A DNA stretch of 64,000 nucleotides, taken from Candidatus Krumholzibacteriota bacterium (GTDB lineage: Bacteria > Krumholzibacteriota > Krumholzibacteriia > Krumholzibacteriales > Krumholzibacteriaceae). The notes below the pieces were generated by a model that saw only the letters and a list, made by a program, of their open reading frames with translations, was not told the DNA's origin and did no database searches. Made by a program: the position numbers and the translations under genes. Of this stretch, positions 1 to 8,732 are shown piece by piece; position 1 is the first letter of the stretch; each line of letters begins with the position of its first letter. The DNA is taken from positions 1-64,000 of the forward strand of contig JAUWCL010000012.1 in the NCBI GenBank assembly GCA_030609325.1. The letters are read 5' to 3'.

Positions 1-27
1 ATAGATGGGTGGAACCGCGATTATCAA

Positions 28-1218
28 TTATCGCATTAGGGGAATTACATTATTCGCTTTGCTAGTGATAATCTGCTCGAGTTTGTCGGACCATCTTCGT
101 AATGCTGCCTGTTTTTCCTTGTCATATCCGTGAAGTACATAAATCGAAGTGGGGCCGGAGATTTTATGATTTAATATTTTACTGATTGTCACCCAGGGGA
201 TTCCCATGCTCGCTATGTGTGAGGCAGCAGTCCTCCTTAGGTCATGTGCGGTGAAGTGTGATATCCCGAACACTTCCTGGTTACGCCTCAAGCCGTGGCT
301 CAATGCGTTCACTTTGATATGCCTGTGGATGTTTTTAGGGGATGGGAAAAGGAAGCGACCATCTTTATTAAGCTGCGCGAGTATTTCACGAGCCATGCGT
401 GAGAGGTATACCCTGTGGGTCAATCCGTTCTTCGCTTTCTCTGCGGGGATGGTCCACCAGTTAGTCTTCAGGTCTAACTCTGACCATTCGGCACTGATAA
501 CCTCGCCTGGTCTCTGTGCTGTAGTAAGTATCATCCTCAAAGCGAGCTGAAGAAGCTCGCTGGTATCAGTATCGGGAAGCTTTATCCAGAAGGCTCTTAC
601 CTCATCCTCGGCGAGCATCCGGTCACGCTGCTGCTCTTTTACAATAGGCTTCAATCTCGCGCATGGATTCTGATCAGTGATAGCCTGGTCAATACCGAAG
701 TTGAAGATTTTTCTAGTCAGAGCAAGGGCACGGTTCGCCGATACAGGAGCTCCACGATCCTTGATTGAATTTATCAGGTTGATTACATCTCGGCGGCCTA
801 TCTCGCAGATAGGCAGATGCCCCCAAGGCTTCATGAGGTCCTTGTTGATTATGCGAATATCTTCACGGCCGCTTTTCTTCTGGCTGGCATGTCTCTTAAT
901 GTATTCATTGGCCAGATCTTTGAAGGTGGGCTCGTCTCGGACCTTCTTCCTATCGCCCATTGGATCTTTATCAGCTGCTATATCACCGAGCACCTGGATA
1001 GCCCTTTTCCTGGCTTCGGTTGGTGTCAATACGCCGTGCCGACCGATGGCCATCTTCCTCTGCCTGCCGTATTGGTTGCGGTACTGCACGAAGTAGGATT
1101 TGGTGCCTGATGACCAGATCCTTATCCCATACCCTTTTACTTCATCGTCCCAGTAAACAGCGTCTCCGGATTCTGGCGGATTAAGCGAGTCTATATAGCG
1201 CTTTGTCAGCTTGCCCAT
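28..1218 (-). CDS. P4-type tyrosine recombinase (integrase)
   Basis: A 396-residue site-specific recombinase that would integrate and excise the element whose end lies at about 1442. An N-terminal DUF4102-type arm-binding domain (residues 1-90, with GYGIRIWSSGTKSYFVQYR) is followed by a SAM-like core-binding domain (about 100-195) and the catalytic domain (about 200-385). The visible catalytic set is Arg236 (TAQRPGE), His325 and Arg328 (HDLRR), His351 (LNHK) and the nucleophile Tyr360 (TSIY; Tyr365 is the alternative). Length is normal for the family and the frame is intact. The gene points away from a tRNA-Lys 3' half about 180 bases upstream, the usual arrangement for an integrase beside its attachment site. 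The cargo must lie left of the window. Confidence 0.95.
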   Translation of the reverse strand: MGKLTKRYIDSLNPPESGDAVYWDDEVKGYGIRIWSSGTKSYFVQYRNQYGRQRKMAIGRHGVLTPTEARKRAIQVLGDIAADKDPMGDRKKVRDEPTFKDLANEYIKRHASQKKSGREDIRIINKDLMKPWGHLPICEIGRRDVINLINSIKDRGAPVSANRALALTRKIFNFGIDQAITDQNPCARLKPIVKEQQRDRMLAEDEVRAFWIKLPDTDTSELLQLALRMILTTAQRPGEVISAEWSELDLKTNWWTIPAEKAKNGLTHRVYLSRMAREILAQLNKDGRFLFPSPKNIHRHIKVNALSHGLRRNQEVFGISHFTAHDLRRTAASHIASMGIPWVTISKILNHKISGPTSIYVLHGYDKEKQAALRRWSDKLEQIITSKANNVIPLMR

Positions 1219-1256
1219 GTGCTCCCTCCCTTCAATATTTAAGGCTACTGTATTTC

Positions 1257-1278
1257 AAAAAGGTAGCAAAAAGGTAGC
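1257..1278. repeat. Two perfect tandem 11-bp repeats beside the integrase
   Basis: The unit AAAAAGGTAGC occurs twice head to tail, at 1257-1267 and 1268-1278, between the integrase start and the tRNA fragment. A second short pair, GGCGTA, occurs near 1359-1375. Tandem repeats with helical-turn spacing next to an integrase resemble arm-type binding sites; that function is inferred. Confidence 0.6.
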
Positions 1279-1395
1279 AGAAAATAACGTAACGCAGAGA
1301 AAACCAGATGTAAAGGGGAATATTGTAACCCTTTAGTGTGGTGTAATATAATGTAGATTGGCGTAGGCTGGCGTAAATGGGGAATACGTATAAAA

Positions 1396-1442
1396 ACTGA
1401 CTCTTAATCAGTAGGTTCGGGGTTCGATTCCCTGGCGGCGTA
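1396..1442 (+). other. tRNA-Lys(CUU) 3' half: attachment site of the integrated element
   Basis: The sequence holds a perfect 5-bp anticodon stem (ACTGA/TCAGT) with a 7-base loop and anticodon CTT, a 5-base variable loop, a T arm with loop TTCGATT, and the 3' acceptor strand up to about 1442. The 5' half is absent: nothing upstream pairs with the acceptor GCGGCGT and there is no D arm. This is what remains of a tRNA 3' end duplicated by integration. The intact tRNA-Lys should be at the other end of the element, outside the window. There is no second copy within the window. Confidence 0.8.
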
Positions 1443-1466
1443 CTTTTAATAGAAGATGGACAACCA

Positions 1467-2423
1467 TCATTTCCCATCAATTCCGGGCAGTGCCGGACGT
1501 GGTCGCCGCAGACATGCATCCACGAGTTCATAAATATATGCGGTGCCGGCGCACATCACGGTATCCGCTCCGCCCCAGTAGATTTTCACCGTTCCATCCG
1601 CTTCGGGGACCGCACCGCAGCAAAACACCACGTTGGGTACATAGCCCGAACGTTCCCACGGAGCCTCCGGCTCGAGGATCCACTCATCAGCCACCGCCAC
1701 GATCCTCGCCGGGTCATCGAGGGCGTGCAGGGCGGCGCCTAGCCGGTAGATGGCGCCGTTCATTGTCTGGAAGACGCCATGAAAGATATGCAGCCAGCCC
1801 CGGTCCGTGGCAAACGGCGTGGCGCCAGGCCCGATCTTGAGTTCGTCCCAATGGTACGGCACGGGCGCCATCAGCCGTCTCGATTCACCCCAGTGGATAA
1901 GGTCGGAAGAGTAGGAAATCCAGATGGACCAGGGGTTAATGCCTGTGTGCGGTCGGTCCAGCCGCGCGTATCGGCCGTTAAAGCACTGTGGAAAGAGGAC
2001 TACGTTTCGGTGATCCGCTTGTGTGATCAGGGCGATGCGCTCGACGTGCTGGAAATCCTCCGTCCTGGCGAGTACGATGCGCACGCCGTGCGCCGAATAG
2101 GCGCTGTAGGTGATGTAGTAGGCCCCATCGAGCCGGCAGATGCGGGGATCCTCCACTCCGAAGGCCTCGTATTCGGCGAATACGCCTTCGGCAGCGGGCG
2201 TCAGCCATGGTTCGGGCCGGACCGTAAAGCGGAATCCGTCACCGCTTTCAGCCATGCCGATGACCGAACGGCCATTGTTCAAATGAGCGCGAAACAGCAT
2301 CACGTAACGGTCGTTGTGCCGCGTCACGGCCCCATTGTGTACGGTTGCCACCTGGTAAGGCACGTTATCCGGCGTTAGGATCGGATTGTGTTCGTGACGG
2401 CGGATGAGTTTATGTCCGTCCAT
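1467..2423 (-). CDS. GH130 family beta-mannoside phosphorylase-like enzyme
   Basis: A 318-residue cytoplasmic protein without signal peptide. It has the five-bladed propeller signature of GH130: HNPILTPDN near the N-terminus, EYEAFGVEDPRI around residues 88-98 (the Asp is the family's proton donor), WISYSSDLIHWGE, a blade with YHGV-like IFHGV, and PNVVFCCGAV near the end. Characterised GH130 enzymes phosphorolyse beta-mannosides to mannose-1-phosphate, or hydrolyse beta-1,2-mannosides. The exact linkage cannot be read from sequence. It overlaps the upstream GT4-cupin gene by 14 bases and is the last gene of the minus-strand carbohydrate locus. It is paired with a second GH130 gene at 3758. 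Confidence 0.88.
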   Translation of the reverse strand: MDGHKLIRRHEHNPILTPDNVPYQVATVHNGAVTRHNDRYVMLFRAHLNNGRSVIGMAESGDGFRFTVRPEPWLTPAAEGVFAEYEAFGVEDPRICRLDGAYYITYSAYSAHGVRIVLARTEDFQHVERIALITQADHRNVVLFPQCFNGRYARLDRPHTGINPWSIWISYSSDLIHWGESRRLMAPVPYHWDELKIGPGATPFATDRGWLHIFHGVFQTMNGAIYRLGAALHALDDPARIVAVADEWILEPEAPWERSGYVPNVVFCCGAVPEADGTVKIYWGGADTVMCAGTAYIYELVDACLRRPRPALPGIDGK

Positions 2424-3756
2424 AATCGTCCTCCAGTCGCTCTATGTCATCCTCGCCGAAATACTCCCCCTGCTGCACCTCGATGAATACCATGTCGTCT
2501 TCACCCACATTGGCGATGCGATGGACGGCGCCGCGTGGGACATCGATGGAATTCCCCGCCACCATGCAATGCTCTTTATCTTCAACCCGCACCACTGCCG
2601 TGCCATACACGATGTACAAGTGTTCGGATCGTCTCCGGTGCCGTTGCAGCGATAGGCGCTTGCCCGAATGCAGGTTAATGCGCTTGACCTTGTGGTCCGG
2701 CCGGTCGGAGAGTACTTCGTAATGGCCCCACGGCCTCATATTTTCCTGTCCGTCTATGACCTGTTGGTAGACGGCTATATAATCTTCTACCATGCGCCCG
2801 TCGGAAAAACGTGTCTCCGCCTCCCGGCGGCACCTTGCCCGCGAGATCTCCGGCACCCGCCCGAGGGCACTCACAGCCTCATCCACGCTATGTACGATAA
2901 ATCCGGTTTTCCCGTCCCTGATCAACTCCGGCATGGAGCCCTTGGCGAAGGCCACTACCGGTGTGCCGCAGGCCATGGCCTCCACGACGGAGAGCCCAAA
3001 CGGCTCGGCGAAAGCGATAGGGTGCAACAGCGCGTAGGCACCGCCGAGCAGGCGATTGCGTTCCTCGGGGCCGACTGTGCCCACATAGCGGACCGCCTGG
3101 CCGTCCACATGCGGTTCGACCTGACTTGCGAAGTAAGATTTATCCTGAACAGGGCCAGCCAGGACCAGCGGCATTCCTGCTGCCCGAGCGATGGCCACCG
3201 CCTCGGCCGCGCCTTTGTCCGGGTGCATGCGCCCGAAGAACAGCAGATAACTCCCGGCCTCGGGCTGAAAGGTGAATTGCGCGAGATCAATGCCGTGATA
3301 CACGGTAGCGGCATAATCAAGCCGCTCGCTCCGGTCGGCGTCACTAATGGACACATAGGCGGTTTTGCCATTGTATCGCTCGTATGCCGGCAGGATGGCC
3401 GGAGAGGAAAAGCCGTGAATCGTCGTCACCACCGGGGTGGAAACCAGGCCCGTATAGCTCAGCGGCAGGAAATCGAAGTGATTGTGGATGATATCGAAAT
3501 CATCCGCGTGTTCGAACGCTTCTGCGATATGCATGCATTCCCACACCTTGGGATCCAGCGACTTGTCTTCTTCATAGGGACTCGGGCAGACGGCGCGCAG
3601 GCATGCGGTGGTGCATGAATCGCCGGTGGCGAACAGGGTGACATAATGCCCCCTCGCAGTAAGGCCATCCGCCAGCAAGGCGACCACCTGTTCCCAGGGA
3701 CCGTAATGTTTCGGCGGTGTGCGCCAGGCAATGGGCGAAATCAATGCAATTCGCAT
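2410..3756 (-). CDS. GT4 glycosyltransferase fused to a mannose-6-phosphate isomerase type II cupin
   Basis: A 448-residue two-domain protein. Residues 1 to about 330 are a GT-B, GT4-type transferase: N-terminal ISPIAWRTPPKHYGPWEQVV, SYLLFFGRMHPDKG in the middle, and the donor-site stretch AFAEPFGLSVVEAMACGTPVVA. From about 336 a cupin of the type II phosphomannose isomerase kind follows: RPWGHYEVL, GKRLSLQRHRRRSEHLYIV and a barrel end with DVPRGAVHRI. The frame is continuous, so the fusion is real in this sequence. It lies one base from the upstream GH130 gene. A cupin linked to mannose metabolism inside a GH130 locus suggests mannose sugars as substrates. Whether the cupin isomerises or only binds sugar is unknown. 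Confidence 0.87.
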   Translation of the reverse strand: MRIALISPIAWRTPPKHYGPWEQVVALLADGLTARGHYVTLFATGDSCTTACLRAVCPSPYEEDKSLDPKVWECMHIAEAFEHADDFDIIHNHFDFLPLSYTGLVSTPVVTTIHGFSSPAILPAYERYNGKTAYVSISDADRSERLDYAATVYHGIDLAQFTFQPEAGSYLLFFGRMHPDKGAAEAVAIARAAGMPLVLAGPVQDKSYFASQVEPHVDGQAVRYVGTVGPEERNRLLGGAYALLHPIAFAEPFGLSVVEAMACGTPVVAFAKGSMPELIRDGKTGFIVHSVDEAVSALGRVPEISRARCRREAETRFSDGRMVEDYIAVYQQVIDGQENMRPWGHYEVLSDRPDHKVKRINLHSGKRLSLQRHRRRSEHLYIVYGTAVVRVEDKEHCMVAGNSIDVPRGAVHRIANVGEDDMVFIEVQQGEYFGEDDIERLEDDYGRT

Positions 3757-3757
3757 T

Positions 3758-4711
3758 TCAGGTCTCCATGGATGAGTCGATCAGGAGATGATCGAGCACT
3801 TTTTTGAGGCTGGCGCTGGCAAGAGCAATACAGGTATCGGCGGCGCCGTAATACAGCCGGATTTCATCTCCCTCAAGGATCCATCCACAAGGAAAGACTA
3901 CATTGGGGGTGTCGCCCGTCCGCTCATAGGGGAGTTGGGGGCCAATTACCCAATGGTCGAGACGGCGTATTACACGGCTCGGATCATCAAGATCCAGCAA
4001 GGCCAAGCCCAGGCGATAGACATCTCCCGCCCCCATGCGGCGCACACCGTGATATAGGAGCAACCAGCCTTCGGGCGACGCAAGGGGCGGTGCGGCTATA
4101 CCGATCTTGTCGGCATCCCAGAAACCCGGCCCCCGGGCGGGCAACAACAGCCGGTGCTCGCCCCAAGCGCGCAGATCGGGAGAAAAGGAAATCCAGATGT
4201 GCGCGGGGATACCCGGCATGGCTGGAACGGGACGATGCAGCATGCAATAGCGGCCGCCGATGCGCTGGGGAAAGAGCGCGGCGTTCTTGTTCTCCGGCGG
4301 CAGTGCAGGACCCAACCTTTGGAAGGAACGGAAATCCCGGGTCGTGGCCAGGGACACCAGCGGCCCGCATTCGGAATAGGCCGTGTAGGCGATCACCCAT
4401 TCCGCTCGCTCCTCGATACGGGTAATGCGGGCATCCTCCACACCCCAGGCTTCCTCGGGATGCGCTTTTAAGCCGGGCGACAGGGCGGGGGCGGCATCCA
4501 CCTGCCAGTCTCCGATGCCATCGCGGCTGCGGGCGCAGGTCAGATGGGAACGGCCGCCAAGATCCTCGACACGCATGAGCAACAGGGTTTCGCCGTCCAC
4601 CTCGGCGACGCCGGGATTGAACACGGCGCCCGCCGCATAGGGCAACGCCCGCACCGTCAGGATAGGATTGTCCGGGTGGCGGTGGAACAAATCCATCGTA
4701 CCGGTCATCAT
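3758..4711 (-). CDS. Second GH130 family beta-mannoside phosphorylase-like enzyme
   Basis: A 317-residue paralogue of the gene at 1467, with the same landmarks: HPDNPILTVRALP at the N-terminus, the catalytic-region motif AWGVEDARI at about residues 88-97 (Asp conserved, the following Pro replaced by Ala), HIWISFSPDLRAWGE, LLYHGVRR, and TPNVVFPCGWI near the end. Sequence divergence from the other copy is high, so the two probably act on different linkages or chain lengths. It overlaps the upstream GT gene by 4 bases (start codon within the previous stop), which indicates translational coupling. No signal peptide is visible, so it should be cytoplasmic. Confidence 0.88.
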   Translation of the reverse strand: MMTGTMDLFHRHPDNPILTVRALPYAAGAVFNPGVAEVDGETLLLMRVEDLGGRSHLTCARSRDGIGDWQVDAAPALSPGLKAHPEEAWGVEDARITRIEERAEWVIAYTAYSECGPLVSLATTRDFRSFQRLGPALPPENKNAALFPQRIGGRYCMLHRPVPAMPGIPAHIWISFSPDLRAWGEHRLLLPARGPGFWDADKIGIAAPPLASPEGWLLLYHGVRRMGAGDVYRLGLALLDLDDPSRVIRRLDHWVIGPQLPYERTGDTPNVVFPCGWILEGDEIRLYYGAADTCIALASASLKKVLDHLLIDSSMET

Positions 4712-5934
4712 TCGAACTCCACGGGCAGTTCCGGCGCTTTGCCCGTTCGCTTCGCCTCGCGGGCGAGCCGGTAGGCTTCGTTGTACTGTTCAGCGACCAC
4801 GTCCCATGACACAACTTCATCCAGGTAGCGCCGGAGGTTACTGCCATACTTCATACGCAACTCCTCGGAGCAGGCCAGGCGGATGACCTTCTCCTTCAGC
4901 ATCTTCTTTGTGGTAAACATGAGTCCTCCTTCGCTTTCCAGCGTCTGAGAGGTCAGCCCCTCCATCGGCGCCGTGGTGATATAGGGCTTGTTCAGGGCGA
5001 TGATGCGCGCCAGAGTGCCAGATTGGGTCTCGTCCTGGGAAGGCAACACGATGAAGTCGCAGACGGCCATTATCTTGTAGTAGATGTCTCCGCGCGGCAC
5101 AAATTCGTAGTATTGCGCCAGTCCATCGCGCTCCAGCATTTTCACCTCGCTTTTATACTTCTCGTAGTTTGTCCGGTCGTGGGTATCGCGCATGGCGCCG
5201 GCCGCCAGCAGATCCCACTCCTCGCCGGTGCGGCGCTTGATTTCGAGGGCGATGTCCCGCCACATGGAGATCAGGATATCCCAGCGCTTGTTCGATTGGA
5301 TCCACCCGACCAGCCCCACCAGGTGCGGGCCGAGGTGGCGCGCCCGGTCCAGACCAAGTTCGGCGCGCAACTCCGGCACCTCTTCCACCGACCAGCGCCG
5401 GTCGGGACGGGCCCCGTGCGGAACGATCATGATGTTGCTCGGCATCGTCCAGCCGAAACCATCGAAGGTCCAATGGAGCCTCCATTTCTGGTAGGCACAC
5501 TTGAACAACACCATATCAGCGAGCTCGCACATCTGATAGATGAAATTGGCCTCCGTGTCGCGTAAACGGCCATGCACCGTGTGCGGCTCGACCACGACGG
5601 GATAGTCCTGGATGGCCTCAAGCAAGGCCAGAAAGCCGGCGTTGGTGTCGCCGGCGCCGCGCTCGTCATGATATTCATAGAGGCCATATTCATGCTCGAT
5701 GTGAACGGCAAAGGGGTCAAGTTCCTCGATCTTTTTCGCTACCGGCCTCCACCAGTCACGCCGCGTCATGTCAATCAGGGGAGAGACACCGTCACCGGCA
5801 CCATCGGTATGGCTGATCACCAGCACATCGCGGCCGGGATTATGTTTTTGGATGAATTCGCACGCCTCTTCGGCAAAGGTGGCTATACCGCACAGTCTCG
5901 GCGGCCAGCTGGAAATTATGACGATTGGCTTCAC
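4708..5934 (-). CDS. GT4-like glycosyltransferase
   Basis: A 408-residue GT-B glycosyltransferase. The N-terminus IISSWPPRLCGIATFAEEA is shared with the 757-residue protein upstream and resembles the GT4 subgroup often found beside GH130 genes. The middle holds VVEPHTVHGRLRDTEANFIYQM. The C-terminal domain carries LVGLVGWIQSNKRWDI and DFIVLPSQDETQSGTLARIIALNKPYITT, which stands where the usual E-x7-E donor-binding helix lies and is atypical. It is cytoplasmic or membrane-peripheral. The gene sits in the same strand run as the GH130 genes, overlapping the next gene by 4 bases. Donor and acceptor are unknown. Confidence 0.82.
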   Translation of the reverse strand: MKPIVIISSWPPRLCGIATFAEEACEFIQKHNPGRDVLVISHTDGAGDGVSPLIDMTRRDWWRPVAKKIEELDPFAVHIEHEYGLYEYHDERGAGDTNAGFLALLEAIQDYPVVVEPHTVHGRLRDTEANFIYQMCELADMVLFKCAYQKWRLHWTFDGFGWTMPSNIMIVPHGARPDRRWSVEEVPELRAELGLDRARHLGPHLVGLVGWIQSNKRWDILISMWRDIALEIKRRTGEEWDLLAAGAMRDTHDRTNYEKYKSEVKMLERDGLAQYYEFVPRGDIYYKIMAVCDFIVLPSQDETQSGTLARIIALNKPYITTAPMEGLTSQTLESEGGLMFTTKKMLKEKVIRLACSEELRMKYGSNLRRYLDEVVSWDVVAEQYNEAYRLAREAKRTGKAPELPVEFE

Positions 5935-6090
5935 TGTTTATAGTCTCCTTGTCGTATTTGTTCGTAATAAAGTCTCAAAATGTCCGGCCATGGCCTCGAT
6001 AACGGATGTTCGCAAGGCCGTCGTTCCAGGCGCCGGAGCGTCATGCGGCGGCAAGTACCGACAATACCGGAATCTTGATGGATGACCCCG

Positions 6091-8364
6091 TTATACATTG
6101 GCAACCTCAAGCGCGGAGACGGCGTTCTGCTCTTCCTCGATGCTCAGGTACGCAAGCATGTAGCTGATCAGGCTTTCCGCGCCCTGATTCAGGTTGACGC
6201 CATCCGGGGTCAAGCCGTCGTGGCAACCCCGGGATCTGAAGTCGAACAGGGCGATGCCCGTATCGTTGTCGCCGAGGAACCAGTAGAACGCCTTGCGCAT
6301 CAGCTTGATAAAGGAGGCGTCCCCCGTGGCCGCGAACGCCTCACGCAACATGCGCACGGTGGATGCCGCTTCAATGGGTTGCTGATCAAAATGGGCCTTT
6401 TCCCCTCCTTTGGGATACCATCCATGGCAACCCACGAAAGAAAAATGATTGCCGGTGAATGTCACCTCAATAAGGAAACGGCAGGCATCGATGGCCGTTT
6501 CACGATACGCCTTGTTCTGCAGCGCTTTAGAAGCGAGAAAGAGTGCATAGGGCAATGCGGCGTTGTCATAGATCAACCGGTCCTCAAACCATTGCCAATC
6601 CGATGTGGCGTATTGTCGATACGCCTGCATGAGGCAGTCCGCGGCCTTGCTCATTTCCCTGCATATGCGCACATCATCGGGAAACACCTTGAGATAATCG
6701 TCAAGACCGAAAATTTTGTAGGCCTGGCCGCGTATGCTGAAGTTGTCCGCTACAGTTATTGCGTGCAGGAATGCCTTTCGGGCAAGGTCGGCCAGTGACG
6801 ATTTTGGGAAGTACGCGATAAGCACGCCGAGGGCGCAGATCGCCCTCGTGGTGGCGTCGTCGGACTGTACGGGGGCGAGAAAACGCCGCTCATACGACAT
6901 GAAATTGTTAAAGCTTCCGTCAGGCTTCCGGGCATGCAGGAGAAAGGCAAAATAGATTTCCATCAGCCTGAGCGATTCCTGATCCTGATGCAGGTTATGA
7001 CAACGAACCATAACCTCCAGGGCGCGGGCGTTGTCGTCGGTGCAGTATCCTTGGGCGCGGTCCGGGATGGTATGCCGGGCATGCTGAAAGATGCCGGTGT
7101 CGTCCGATATGCGCAGGAAGTGGTCCAGCCGAAACTCGGGAAGTTCTTTGACCGTCACTCGTTTCGTCGGCGTAGCTTCCATATCCAGGGCCACTGCCGG
7201 CGCCGCCGGTGCCGCCAAACGTAGGTATAACTGCCAGTATGCCTCGCCGGTTCTGGCCCAGGTCATGGTGCGACCGAACTCGAAGGCGCGTCTGCGCATT
7301 GCATTGCATGTCGCCGGATCATCGAGCAGGCCGATCAACGCTGCGGCGATGGCCTTGTGATCTTGGGATGGAACCAGTATGCCGCGTCCATTGTCCAGCA
7401 ACTCCTCTGCATACCAGAAGGGTGTCGAAATGACCGCTTTGCCCATTCCAACGGCGAAGGCAAGCGTGCCGCTTGTCAGCTGTTCCTTGTGTAAATAGGG
7501 TGTTAAATAATAGTCGGCCGCGTTCAGGAATTGATATAATTCATCATCAGTAACGAAGTTGTTAATGAACACAACATGGCGTTCAAGGCCAAGATCACGC
7601 ACCAGTCGTTGCAGGGAGATTCGGTACTCCTCGCCATCGTTGCGCTTCACCTCTGGATGCGTGGCCCCGAGAACGAGATAGAGGATCGACGGCTCCCGCT
7701 TCACGATCTCGGGAAGTGCGCGTATAGCCCACTCGATGCCCTTGTTGCGCCCAATCAGGCCGAAGGTCAGGATGATCTTTCTGTCTGCGAATCCGAGGCC
7801 TTGCTGATATGGCCCTGGGTCCTCAAAGGGTAGATCGGGGATACCATGCGGGATCATCTCGATCTTGTCCGCGGACACTCCGTAGATCTCACGCATCATG
7901 GACATGCCGCGCAGGCTCATGACCACCAGCTTGGTGGAGACATCGGCGATACGGATCAAAGTGTCGCGATATGGTGCGTCCGGCTTTTCCAATACCGTAT
8001 GCAAGGTGGTAACCACTGGCACGGAAAGACTCTCAAGGAGCTCACAGATGTAGCTTCCCGCCTCGCCGCCGAACAAGCCATATTCATGTTGCAGGCTTAC
8101 GAGGTTGAAGCCGCTGTAATTGATATGGTCGACAGCGGTCAGGTAGTCCCTCTTTTGGTCCCTGCGGATGGTGAGTTTAACTTCATCGCCGTAGCTGAGA
8201 CGATCAGCCGTCTCCATGGCGATGACCTCCGCAGCCAACTCGCCCGAGGACGCTGTTGCGGTATGCGCGACCAAATCCGATGCGAATGTGGCAATGCCGC
8301 ACTGCCGCGGCACAAAAGAGGAGATGAAAGCAATTCTTTTGGATTTCAATCTATGACTACTCAT
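6091..8364 (-). CDS. GT4 glycosyltransferase fused to an (alpha/alpha)6-like domain
   Basis: A very long glycosyltransferase, about 757 residues from the ATG at 8364; in-frame starts at 8379 and 8442 are possible but would add a poorly conserved leader. Residues 1 to about 390 are GT4: ISSFVPRQCGIATFASDL, ILTFGLIGRNKGIEWAI, and YLTPYLHKEQLTSGTLAFAVGMGKAVIST. From about 410 to 735 there is a helical domain with repeating aromatic and acidic motifs (QGYCTDDNARAL, DGSFNNFMSY, DWQWFEDRLIYDNAALPYAL, NQGAESLISYMLAYL). It resembles (alpha/alpha)6 toroids of glycosidases and epimerases. The fusion would join synthesis to trimming or isomerisation; that is inference. About 155 bases without a gene separate it from the next GT. 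Confidence 0.8.
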   Translation of the reverse strand: MSSHRLKSKRIAFISSFVPRQCGIATFASDLVAHTATASSGELAAEVIAMETADRLSYGDEVKLTIRRDQKRDYLTAVDHINYSGFNLVSLQHEYGLFGGEAGSYICELLESLSVPVVTTLHTVLEKPDAPYRDTLIRIADVSTKLVVMSLRGMSMMREIYGVSADKIEMIPHGIPDLPFEDPGPYQQGLGFADRKIILTFGLIGRNKGIEWAIRALPEIVKREPSILYLVLGATHPEVKRNDGEEYRISLQRLVRDLGLERHVVFINNFVTDDELYQFLNAADYYLTPYLHKEQLTSGTLAFAVGMGKAVISTPFWYAEELLDNGRGILVPSQDHKAIAAALIGLLDDPATCNAMRRRAFEFGRTMTWARTGEAYWQLYLRLAAPAAPAVALDMEATPTKRVTVKELPEFRLDHFLRISDDTGIFQHARHTIPDRAQGYCTDDNARALEVMVRCHNLHQDQESLRLMEIYFAFLLHARKPDGSFNNFMSYERRFLAPVQSDDATTRAICALGVLIAYFPKSSLADLARKAFLHAITVADNFSIRGQAYKIFGLDDYLKVFPDDVRICREMSKAADCLMQAYRQYATSDWQWFEDRLIYDNAALPYALFLASKALQNKAYRETAIDACRFLIEVTFTGNHFSFVGCHGWYPKGGEKAHFDQQPIEAASTVRMLREAFAATGDASFIKLMRKAFYWFLGDNDTGIALFDFRSRGCHDGLTPDGVNLNQGAESLISYMLAYLSIEEEQNAVSALEVANV

Positions 8365-8453
8365 TATGCCACTGTCCATTCTGCGTCTTTGTGAAAGGCA
8401 GCATACAGGTAGCAAGCCGGAGTCGCCAGTATCAGCAAACATTTAGGCCGCTA

Positions 8454-8732
8454 TTACTGTCTTTGTGAACGCAATTCGATCTCAAGCCGCTCAGCTAAAA
8501 ATATTTTCAACAATGACTGGTACGGCACATCCCGTTTGTTAGCCAGGAGCTTGAGCTCCGCCAGCATGTGCTCCGGTAGACGCAACGAAATCGTCTTAAG
8601 CGATGGCTTTAAATTAGGCAGTACGACCTTTCTCGCTTTCGCCCAATCAATATATTCCGTCGAATCCTCTTTTGCCCAGAATTCTCGTTCTTTTTTCTCT
8701 GATTTGAATTCTGGCACTTTTTTCTTTTTCAT
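8454..8732 (-). CDS. CopG-family antitoxin of a BrnT-type module
   Basis: A 92-residue protein with a charged N-terminus (KKKKVPEFKSEKKEREFWAKEDSTEYIDW) followed by LPNLKPSLKTISLRLPEHMLAELKLLANKRDVPYQSLLKIFLAERL, a ribbon-helix-helix DNA-binding fold. This is the layout of COG5304 CopG antitoxins paired with BrnT toxins. The family neutralises the toxin by covering it and represses the operon. It is the second gene: its start overlaps the toxin stop by 4 bases, so the pair is translated together. Confidence 0.88.
   Translation of the reverse strand: MKKKKVPEFKSEKKEREFWAKEDSTEYIDWAKARKVVLPNLKPSLKTISLRLPEHMLAELKLLANKRDVPYQSLLKIFLAERLEIELRSQRQ

Noticed and set aside
1367-1442. Complete tRNA-Lys gene
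   Set aside because: No D arm and no 5' acceptor strand to pair with the 3' end, so only the 3' half is present.
1232-1531. 99-codon frame with TPPGNRTPNLLIKS
   Set aside because: This peptide is the usual artificial translation of a tRNA 3' end.
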